Positions 52,688 to 59,762 of a stretch of DNA of 64,000 nucleotides are shown piece by piece (within the stretch, counting starts at the first letter, position 1; every line of letters starts with the position of its first letter). This DNA comes from Mesorhizobium ventifaucium (GTDB lineage: Bacteria > Pseudomonadota > Alphaproteobacteria > Rhizobiales > Rhizobiaceae). The stretch is from positions 1 through 64,000 of the forward strand of contig NZ_CAKXZS010000019.1 in assembly GCF_935822925.1 (NCBI RefSeq), written 5' to 3'. The notes below the pieces were generated by a model. The model was not told where the DNA came from. It saw only the letters and a list, made by a program, of their open reading frames with translations, and did no database searches. The translations under genes and the position numbers were made by a program.

Positions 52688-53752
52688 TCATCTGGGATCG
52701 TCGAACACAAAGGCGCCGACAGGTGTTCCCGCGGCACACCCCTCACTGGCGCCTGGAATAGCAAGCCATGCTTCCGCCAGGCGCATCGCCTCCAGCGAAA
52801 AATCGCCTGTCGCAAGCGGCCCCCATCTGTCTTGTTCCTGCTTCAGGAGGACGATCTCGGCCAGTCCGACCGTGGAGGAGATTTTTCGCTCCAGCGCCAG
52901 GACCGTCTGTCGCCGGGCGCTCCTGCCCGACTGGCGATCGATAGCCGGCTGAACCAGCGCCAGAAAGGCGGCAAAGGCCTGATCGGGCGCGCCGGGCAGA
53001 GCAATGATCGGGACCCCGTCGAGCCGGCCGATCGCCGCGGTTCGGCCTGGCTGCAGCGCTATGTTATGGGCGATGAGCGCCCCACGCGCCGCAAGCGCCT
53101 CGACTGTTGCGTCGGCGCGCCCCGCACCAGTGCCTCCAATCAGGATGATCAAATCGCCGGCTGCATTCCCAAGCGCCTGGGCGACGGATCTGGCGTCGCG
53201 CGTAACCGTTTCGATATCGAACACCGTCGCGCCAGAGGCTCTTGCGAGCTCGGCGATAAGATGGCCCGTGGAAGTATCGCTAGCCGGGGCGGCGACATCG
53301 ATCAGGCGCACCTGCGGCGCCCGCACCGCAATTTCACCAATTCCTGCACTTCGCACGGCCAGGAGGTCAGCGGCTGACAGCCTGTGCCCTGCAATGATGA
53401 GCGGTCGGCCCGCCTCCATGTCCTCGCCAGCGCGTCGCACGCCCTGGCCTGGTACTGCCTCCTCGAGCGCCTGGGGCATCGGGCCGCTGCAATCGATGAG
53501 ATCGGCATCGAGAACGCAATCGCATCCCTGCGGCACGGCGGCGCCTGCCTCTACCCAGACCGGAATTACCATCAACGGCAGCGGCGAATAGGCCGACGCA
53601 CCGGCAAGATCGAGCGCGCGGCACGCCCAGCCATCTGTCTTTGCCGTGTCGCGGATCGGCTGCGCGTGTGCCAGGGGCGGCATAGCGGCGCCGATCTTCC
53701 CAAGCGTCTGGTCAAGCGGCAAAAAGAGTGGGCGCGACCGGCACCACTCCAT
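52688..53752 (-). CDS. MoeA-like molybdopterin-binding protein, N-terminus probably frameshifted
   Basis: The open frame gives 354 residues with MoeA-type pieces (PLDQTLGK, RDTAKTDGWAC, the MPT-binding region DLIILIGGTGAGRADATVEAL, IIALPGAPDQAFAAFLALVQPAI). It diverges from true MoeA at several catalytic-region positions. Its first dozen residues (MEWCRSRPLF) look unnatural. In the frame one base away, ATG at 53810 to 53819 begins MQPSVGALTGLEAALAALLDG and leads into the same protein if one base of the A-run at 53721-53725 is removed. So the native gene likely spans 52688-53819 and carries an indel. Confidence 0.75.
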   Translation of the reverse strand: MEWCRSRPLFLPLDQTLGKIGAAMPPLAHAQPIRDTAKTDGWACRALDLAGASAYSPLPLMVIPVWVEAGAAVPQGCDCVLDADLIDCSGPMPQALEEAVPGQGVRRAGEDMEAGRPLIIAGHRLSAADLLAVRSAGIGEIAVRAPQVRLIDVAAPASDTSTGHLIAELARASGATVFDIETVTRDARSVAQALGNAAGDLIILIGGTGAGRADATVEALAARGALIAHNIALQPGRTAAIGRLDGVPIIALPGAPDQAFAAFLALVQPAIDRQSGRSARRQTVLALERKISSTVGLAEIVLLKQEQDRWGPLATGDFSLEAMRLAEAWLAIPGASEGCAAGTPVGAFVFDDPR

Positions 53753-53860
53753 CGAGGAGTGCGGCGAGAGCCGCTTCGAGACCGGTCAGCGCGCCGACGG
53801 AAGGCTGCATTCTCATCATGTCCGATGATGGGGCAGATGCGAACCGCTTTGCAACCGACT

Positions 53861-54712
53861 TCAGGAGCGCTTCTGCTTAGCGTTCGGGAAGAAGAGTTGC
53901 TGGCCGTCAATGTTGTATTCGCCAATCGCCTGCTGTCCTTCAGGCGAGATCAGCCAATCTATGAAGCGTTGGCCGGGTTCAGCCTTGACGCTCGGATGCC
54001 TCGCGGGATTCACCAGCATGACGCCGTACTGGTTGAACAGCCTTTTATCGCCTTCGACCACGATCTCCAGTCCGCCGCGGTTCTTGAACGCCAGCCATGT
54101 GGCGCGATCGGAAAGCACATAGGCATCCATGGCGCTGGCTGTGTTGAGGGCAGCGCCCATGCCCTGCCCTATCTCCTTGTACCAGGGCCCTCTCACCGCC
54201 GCGATGTCGACACCTGCCGCCTTCCAGAGTCCGAGTTCTGCAAAGTGGGTTCCGGATTTGTCGCCGCGGGAAACAAAAGCAGCTTTTTTGCTCTGGATCG
54301 ATGTCAAGGCGACTGCGATATCCGGCGAACCCTTGATGCCGGCCGGGTCGCTTCTGGGCCCGATCAGGACGAAATCATTGTACATCACATCGAAGCGTCT
54401 CACGCCAAAACCTTGCTGGACGAATTCCTCCTCCTGCGCCCTGGCATGGACGAAGACCACGTCCGCGTCTCCCCGGCGGCCGGCGTCGAGCGCCTGGCCG
54501 GTTCCCTGCGCGACCACCCTCACCTCGATACCGGACTTTGTGGTGAACAAAGGCAGTATGTGGTCGAAAAGGCCGGAATCCCGTGTCGAGGTCGTCGAGG
54601 CCACGACGATCGACTGTTCCTGTGCGCTGGCCAATGCGCCGCTTGAGGCGAGGAAAGTCAAGATGAGCGCAATTGCGGTAAACAGTCGACGGTTCAGCAC
54701 TGGAAGGTCCAT
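53861..54712 (-). CDS. tupA: Tungstate/molybdate ABC transporter binding protein (TupA type)
   Basis: A protein of about 283 residues with a signal peptide (hydrophobic core AIALILTFLASSGALA, cleavage near residue 30). The TupA signature is clear: STTSTRDSGLFDHILPLF (about 38-55), GTGQALDAGRRGDADVVFVHA and NDFVLIGPRSDPAG, which are typical of tungstate-selective TupA as opposed to ModA. Next to a bis-MGD formate dehydrogenase it implies supply of W (or Mo). The ATG at 54712 is favoured; a TTG four codons earlier overlaps the ATPase stop. Confidence 0.88.
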   Translation of the reverse strand: MDLPVLNRRLFTAIALILTFLASSGALASAQEQSIVVASTTSTRDSGLFDHILPLFTTKSGIEVRVVAQGTGQALDAGRRGDADVVFVHARAQEEEFVQQGFGVRRFDVMYNDFVLIGPRSDPAGIKGSPDIAVALTSIQSKKAAFVSRGDKSGTHFAELGLWKAAGVDIAAVRGPWYKEIGQGMGAALNTASAMDAYVLSDRATWLAFKNRGGLEIVVEGDKRLFNQYGVMLVNPARHPSVKAEPGQRFIDWLISPEGQQAIGEYNIDGQQLFFPNAKQKRS

Positions 54713-54720
54713 TTCCTCAG

Positions 54721-55446
54721 TCAAAGAACGAGTTCCCCATGGATAAAGGCGGCAGCTTCTACGGATGAGGGGCGATCGAAAAAATCACCGACGCTGGCGT
54801 GCTCGCACAGTCGGCCGCGAACGAGGAAGACGACATCTCCCGCGAGCCGTCGCACCTGGCCGAGATCGTGCGAAGCCATGACGATCTTGGCGCCCGATTG
54901 GGAGGCCATGAGGATGATCTCCTCGACATGGCGGGTTGCAGCGGGATCAAGGCTGGCGGTGGGTTCATCGAGCAGCAGGATCTCGGGTTCGCGCGCCAGT
55001 GCGCGGGCAAGCGCCACGCGCTGTTGCTCACCGCCGGACAAGCGCCGCGCAGGTCGCGCCGCCAGGCCCAGAAGGCCCACACGATCGAGAAGTTCCTCGG
55101 TGCGTGCCGTGCGATGATGGCGCGGACAACCAGCTTGCGCCAGTGCGTAAGCCACATTGGCGGCGACGGAGCGGCGCAGCATCACCGGTTTCTGGAGCAG
55201 CATTGCGCGGCGCCCGAGGCCGCGATCGGTGCGCCCACCCCAGTTCACAGTTCCTGCGGAAGGCGCGGCAAGTCCCATGCAAACCCGAAGCAGTGACGTC
55301 TTGCCCGCGCCATTGGGACCGAGCACGAGTGTCGGCGCACCGGGAGTAATCGCCAGGTTCAGGCGGTCGAGCATAGTCGTGGGGCCGGCGCTGAGCGAGA
55401 CCCGGTCCAGAATGAGAGGAAGGTCGGTCAGCGCGGCACGCATCAT
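54721..55446 (-). CDS. tupC: Tungstate/molybdate ABC transporter ATP-binding protein (TupC type)
   Basis: A 241-residue ATPase beginning at the double ATG at 55446/55443. Walker A GPNGAGKTS, signature RLSGGEQQR, Walker B ILLLDEPTASLD and H-loop MASHDLGQ are all present. The frame is open upstream but that part is the shadow of the permease gene. Its start overlaps the permease stop by one base and its stop lies at the TupA start. Confidence 0.9.
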   Translation of the reverse strand: MMRAALTDLPLILDRVSLSAGPTTMLDRLNLAITPGAPTLVLGPNGAGKTSLLRVCMGLAAPSAGTVNWGGRTDRGLGRRAMLLQKPVMLRRSVAANVAYALAQAGCPRHHRTARTEELLDRVGLLGLAARPARRLSGGEQQRVALARALAREPEILLLDEPTASLDPAATRHVEEIILMASQSGAKIVMASHDLGQVRRLAGDVVFLVRGRLCEHASVGDFFDRPSSVEAAAFIHGELVL

Positions 55447-56144
55447 CAAGCCACCCGTTGCTCCGACCACAATCGAAGGCCCCAGGCAGCGGCATTGATG
55501 GCAAGAATGAGGCCGATCAGGACGGCGCCGAGACCCATCGCGAGCGGCAGGTCTCCCTTTGAGGTTTCGAGCGCGATCGTGGTGGTCATGGTTCGGGTAA
55601 AGCCCTCTATATTGCCACCGACGATCATTACTGTGCCGACTTCGGCCGCCGCCCGCCCGAAGCCGGCGAGCAGTGCGGTGATCAGGCTGAAGCGGCTGTC
55701 CCACAAGAGCGTCGCCACCCGGCCTGTCGGGCCGACGCCCATCGCTGTCAGTTCGTCGCGATATTCGCGCCACAAATCCTCGATGGTCTGGCGCGTCAGA
55801 GCCGCGATGATCGGCAGGACGAGAAGCGCCTGCGCGATGACCATGGCGGCAGGTGTGAACAGCAGGCCGAACTCGCCGAGCGGCCCTGATCGCGACAACA
55901 GCAGGTAAACTGTCAGGCCGACGACCACGGGCGGCAGGCCCATGAAGCCGTTAATAAGCACGACGAGCGCGGAACGCCCCGGAAAACGCGTCAGTGCCAG
56001 CAACGCCCCGAGCGGCAGTCCCACGACGGCCGCAACTGCGACGGCGGCCAGTGTGATGGTCAGAGAAAGACGCACGATCGAGATCAGCGCCGCGTCGCCG
56101 CTCGCGATAAGCTGCCATGCACTTAGGCCTTCCGACATTCCCAT
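55446..56144 (-). CDS. tupB: Tungstate/molybdate ABC transporter permease (TupB type)
   Basis: A 232-residue inner-membrane protein, first gene of the tup operon. The start is MGMSEGLSAWQL at 56144 or 56138. Five to six helices are predicted. The TupB landmarks are GLPLGALLALTRFPGR, NGFMGLPPVVVGLTVYLLLSRSGPLG (with the short periplasmic turn) and RAAAEVGTVMIVGGNIEGFTRTMTT in the EAA-loop region. The regulator gene at 56237 is divergent from it. Confidence 0.9.
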   Translation of the reverse strand: MGMSEGLSAWQLIASGDAALISIVRLSLTITLAAVAVAAVVGLPLGALLALTRFPGRSALVVLINGFMGLPPVVVGLTVYLLLSRSGPLGEFGLLFTPAAMVIAQALLVLPIIAALTRQTIEDLWREYRDELTAMGVGPTGRVATLLWDSRFSLITALLAGFGRAAAEVGTVMIVGGNIEGFTRTMTTTIALETSKGDLPLAMGLGAVLIGLILAINAAAWGLRLWSEQRVA

Positions 56145-56236
56145 TCGCCTGCGCTGTGTCCTTCGCTGTTCTGCTGCATTTACTCCGCATTCGTCAAACA
56201 ATTGAACTTGCGCAGGAATATGCATAACATTGCAGG

Positions 56237-57112
56237 ATGGATTTGCTGACGACTGCGGAAGCCGCAGACTATTTGCGCCTTGGCGAACGCAAGCTTTACG
56301 AATTGGTCGCAAAAAACCGCGTCCCGTGCAGCAAAGTGACGGGCAAGTGGCTGTTTCCGCGCAACGAACTCGACCGGTGGGTACTTTCGGGATTGGCGCA
56401 TCCCGACGGAATGATTGCGCCCGAGCCGGCGCCCATAGTTGGCGGCAGCCAGGACGACCTGCTTGAATGGAGCCTTCGTCAGGCGGGCTCCGGCCTCGCC
56501 TCGCTGACCGAGGGGACGGGAGGGGGCGTTGCGCGTCTTTTGCGTGGCGAGGTTGCCGCTGCGGCGATCCATTTCCACAATGATGCAGCCGACCCCAATG
56601 TGGAGGCCGCGCGCGCCATGCCGCGGCTGCACGATGCGGTGCTGATCGGTTTCACGCGGCGCGAACAAGGGCTGCTGCTGCCGCCGGGCAACCCCCGATC
56701 GCTCAACAGCCTGGCCGATGTCCTTGAAAGCGGAGCCAAAATAGCGGTGCGCCAGGCCGGGGCCGGAGCCCAAATGCTGCTGGATGTCCTGGTCGCCCGC
56801 GCCGGCGCCAGCCAGAGGCGGTTGAACCGGCTCGAGCCGCCATGCCTGACAGGGCCGGATCTCGCTGCCGCGATCCGGACCGGCAGGGCCGATTGCGGCA
56901 TCGCCACACGCGCCGCCGCGCGCGCCGCCGGCCTCGAGTTCGTATCTTTGGCGTGGGAGAATTTCGATCTGCTGATGCGGCAGCGAACCTATTTCCAGCC
57001 TTCGATCCAGGCGCTGATCCGCCTCATGGCCCAGGACAGCTTCGCTCAGCGCGCCGCAGAACTCACAGGCTATGACACGGGCCCGGCCGGGCAGGTCCGG
57101 TTCTTCCATTGA
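56237..57112 (+). CDS. Helix-turn-helix regulator with periplasmic-binding-protein-like ligand domain
   Basis: A 291-residue regulator. Residues 1-52 are an excisionase/MerR-like HTH (LTTAEAADYLRLGERKLYELVAKNRVP, then GKWLFPRNELDRWV). Residues 70-291 are a PBP-like domain (LRGEVAAAAIHFH, VRQAGAGAQMLLDVLVARAG, AAAIRTGRADCGIATRAAARAAGL) of the same type as the C-terminal domain of the MoeA fusion at 50740. It is divergent from tupB across 92 bp. I infer that it controls tupBCA, and perhaps the FDH genes, in response to tungstate, molybdate or a pterin. It is not the ModE type, as no Mop domain is present. Confidence 0.85.
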   Translation: MDLLTTAEAADYLRLGERKLYELVAKNRVPCSKVTGKWLFPRNELDRWVLSGLAHPDGMIAPEPAPIVGGSQDDLLEWSLRQAGSGLASLTEGTGGGVARLLRGEVAAAAIHFHNDAADPNVEAARAMPRLHDAVLIGFTRREQGLLLPPGNPRSLNSLADVLESGAKIAVRQAGAGAQMLLDVLVARAGASQRRLNRLEPPCLTGPDLAAAIRTGRADCGIATRAAARAAGLEFVSLAWENFDLLMRQRTYFQPSIQALIRLMAQDSFAQRAAELTGYDTGPAGQVRFFH

Positions 57113-57154
57113 TGTGTCGTGTCGATGGGGCGCCGGGCGCACCGCCGAACCTAT

Positions 57155-57361
57155 TCAGCCAAGGTCGATGTCGCCTTCGACGACGTGGTGCAGACCGGCG
57201 CGTTCAGCCGTAATCACGGCCCTCACGGTCAGGCGCCCCTGGCCTTTCAGTCCCGCATCGGCCACGGCCTTTTCGATCGCCTGCTGCGAGGTTACGCCGA
57301 CCTGCTTCAGGAACTTGCGCATCGACACGTTGAAGGGATCGGTTTCCATGTTTTGAGTCAT
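57155..57361 (-). CDS. DUF6494-like small protein
   Basis: A 68-residue protein; the start MTQNMETDPFNVSMRKFLK at 57361 follows GAGGCAA. It has a SMRKFLKQVGVTSQQAIEKAVADA helical core, then LTVRAVITAERAGL and an acidic end (HHVVEGDIDLG). This matches my memory of DUF6494, found in alphaproteobacteria beside formate dehydrogenase genes. Its function is unknown. It sits 109 bp from the divergent WD40-cytochrome gene. Confidence 0.72.
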   Translation of the reverse strand: MTQNMETDPFNVSMRKFLKQVGVTSQQAIEKAVADAGLKGQGRLTVRAVITAERAGLHHVVEGDIDLG

Positions 57362-57470
57362 AGGATTGCCTCTAATAGCTGGGAGGGTGCGGCTGGTCGG
57401 GTCGCGGTCGCATGCTGCTCCCCGGCGAAGGCGCTGCCCGCCAGCGGAACACGGAAACGTATGATGCGCA

Positions 57471-58751
57471 ATGCATAAGACGCTCGCAATAGCTTTGCTC
57501 GCTTCTGTTTTCGGCGCGACGGCACATAGTGCGGAACTGCGCGGGCATGGCGGTCCGGTGCGGGCGATTTCCGTGGCGCCGGACGGAAAGACGGTGGCAA
57601 CCGGCAGTTTTGATACCAAGACGATCATCTGGTCGCTTGAGACCGGCGAAGCGCGCGACGTGCTGCTCTTTCATGAAGGTGAGGTAAGTGCCGTCGCAGC
57701 ATTGCCGAACGGGCGCTTTGCCAGCGCCGGCGCAGATGGTCGCATCGCGATCTGGCAAACCGGTCGAGGCGAGCCGGCCCGCATCCTGGAGGGTCACACC
57801 GGACCTGTCGCCGACCTCGAACTGTCACCTGACGGATCGATGCTGGCTTCGGCGTCCTGGGACACCACCGTCCGGCTCTGGCCGCTTGCTGGTGGGGAAG
57901 CGCGCGTCCTGGAAGGCCATGGCGCAAACGTCAATGCGCTTGCCTTCCTGGCCGACGCAACCCTCGTCAGCGCCGGCTATGACGCTACAGTCATGTTTTG
58001 GCCGAACCAGGCTGAGGCGCCGCCGATTCGGGCGGTCATGCCGACGCCGCTCAATACGCTTGCAAGAGCTAACGGCGATCGCCTGTTCGTCGGAGGTGCG
58101 GACGGGCAGGTACGATTGCTCGACCGACGCGGCAAAGTGCAGCTGGAAGTTCAGGTCTTGCGCAAACCGGTGATTGCCCTCGCCGCCACGCCAGACGCGA
58201 ACCATCTCGCCGTCGCCGGCATCGGTGATGGAATCCTGTTGCTGGACGCTATGAGCCTCTCCACCATCCGCACTCTCGACACGTCCGGCGTGGCGGTATG
58301 GTCACTTGCGTTCGCGGCTGGCGGCAAGACGCTTCTGGCTGGCGGCGCCGACCATCTGGTGCGGGAATGGAACATCGAGACGGGCGAGCGTCTTGGGGCG
58401 GCTGCGACCGGCAGGACCGATCCGATGGCCAGATACGCGGGTAATCCGGACGCGGAGGTATTTCGCGCCTGCGTTGCCTGCCATACGCTCGACCCGAACG
58501 ACGGCAATCGAGCCGGGCCTACGCTGCATGGCATTTTCGGGCGCAAAATAGCGTCCGTGCCGGGTTACCATTATTCGCCCGCTTTCCGGAAAATGGATAT
58601 CGTCTGGACACCCCAAACCGTGTCGGAGCTGTTCGAGTTGGGTCCGAACGCCTACACCCCCGGCACCAAAATGCCCGAACAGACGATCAGCAACGCCGAG
58701 GATCGGGCAGCCCTGATCCGCTTTCTTCAGGCCGAGACACGCACCGACTAA
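57471..58751 (+). CDS. WD40 beta-propeller fused to a class I cytochrome c
   Basis: A 426-residue periplasmic protein with an N-terminal signal peptide (IALLASVFGATAHSA). Residues 22-310 hold about seven WD40 repeats (ASAGADGRIAIWQ, ASASWDTTVRLWP, LLAGGADHLVREWN) forming a propeller. Residues 320-426 are a monohaem cytochrome c: CVACH (about 335-339) with a Met ligand candidate in PGTKMPEQ (about 402-409). The fusion suggests an electron carrier held on a protein-binding scaffold. Its neighbours are the cofactor island and a polyferredoxin, so a redox or cofactor-sensing job is possible, but this is speculative. Confidence 0.88.
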   Translation: MHKTLAIALLASVFGATAHSAELRGHGGPVRAISVAPDGKTVATGSFDTKTIIWSLETGEARDVLLFHEGEVSAVAALPNGRFASAGADGRIAIWQTGRGEPARILEGHTGPVADLELSPDGSMLASASWDTTVRLWPLAGGEARVLEGHGANVNALAFLADATLVSAGYDATVMFWPNQAEAPPIRAVMPTPLNTLARANGDRLFVGGADGQVRLLDRRGKVQLEVQVLRKPVIALAATPDANHLAVAGIGDGILLLDAMSLSTIRTLDTSGVAVWSLAFAAGGKTLLAGGADHLVREWNIETGERLGAAATGRTDPMARYAGNPDAEVFRACVACHTLDPNDGNRAGPTLHGIFGRKIASVPGYHYSPAFRKMDIVWTPQTVSELFELGPNAYTPGTKMPEQTISNAEDRAALIRFLQAETRTD

Positions 58752-58825
58752 TGCATGTCGCGCAAAGCATGCCCACGGGCCTTGACCCGAGGGTGTGCAG
58801 CGGTTTTGCGATAACGACATGCATG
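58751..58825 (+). repeat. Rhizobial-type intergenic palindromic repeat, copy 2
   Basis: It begins at the stop codon of the WD40-cytochrome gene (TAATGCATG...). It matches the copy at 922-994 at most positions and has a better closing arm: ATGCATGTCG at the start and CGACATGCAT at the end are perfect inverted repeats. The inner arms GCAAA and TTTTGC also pair. Confidence 0.8.
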
Positions 58826-58876
58826 AAAGCAACAACCTAAAGCTCGTCGCATGAGGCCGGCCGAACGCGACGCGCT

Positions 58877-59662
58877 TTAGGCCATGAACTCCGACATGAT
58901 CGTCTCGACCGAGCGCCCAAAAAGGCTCGATGTTTCCTGCCTGTGGAACACCACCCGATTGCGGCCGGTTTGCAACATAGAGTGCTTCATCCGCTTGGCG
59001 CTGGAGCTGCTCTGGCGAAATGACCTGGGCCGGCGCCTGGACCGCCACGCCGATGCTAAGGGTGATACAGCGGGACACGCGCGATCCAGGATTAGGAAAA
59101 CAGGCAGCTTCCACACACTCGCGAATTCGCTTGGCTACAACCGCGGCCTCCTGCTCGTTCACACTTGGAAGGAGCACGAGAAATTCCTCACCGCCATAGC
59201 GCGCCACATGATCGCGATCGCGCCTCACATTCTCCCGAATCAAGCGGGCGACCTCGATGAGGCAACGATCGCCCTCAGCATGACCGAGATGATCGTTGAG
59301 CTTCTTGAAATGGTCGATGTCGCACATCAGCATAGCGGCACCGCCGGGCATTTTCCGCCACCGCCCCACACGTGGTGGAGCGTTTCCGTCATCCGGCGCC
59401 GATTGTCGATGCCGGTTAGCGAATCGGTTCTCGCCAGAAGCTCCAGCCGATCGTTCGCTTCGGCGAGTTCGGCAACCCTGTGCCGGTCTCGACGCTCAAA
59501 CAGAAAAGTTTTCTGAGCCAGAATTGTCATCGTACGCCGCGCGGCAACCGTAGCGAGAATGCCGCTGGCGAAAAACAACGTGGCAGCCACCGCATTGCCA
59601 ATCTCAAGGCCTGGGTTCGCAACTGAAAGACGAGGTAGAGAGATTTGATTGCTAAAGGGCGT
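58877..59662 (-). pseudogene. Degraded GGDEF-domain (diguanylate cyclase) gene
   Basis: Three frames combine into one protein: a hydrophobic segment ATLFFASGILATVAARR and LARTDSLTGIDNRRRM (first frame, from about 59590), then ILMCDIDHFKKLNDHLGHAEGDRC-type core with RYGGEEFLVLLP (second frame), then GRNRVVFHRQETSSLF to the stop at 58877 (third frame). The first break is at a G-run (59364-59367), the second near 58970 and best explained by loss of a GCAAA unit. The 5' end has no start codon and the input domain is missing. RYGGEEF shows that the ancestor could make c-di-GMP. Confidence 0.85.
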
Positions 59663-59762
59663 TCATTTGCGTGTTGATTGTAACCCTCTTGGTCACCCTC
59701 GAAGCCGGCTCTCCGCCTCGATCGCCGAGAAACGCATGTTTGAGGACGATCAGCCCCAAGGC

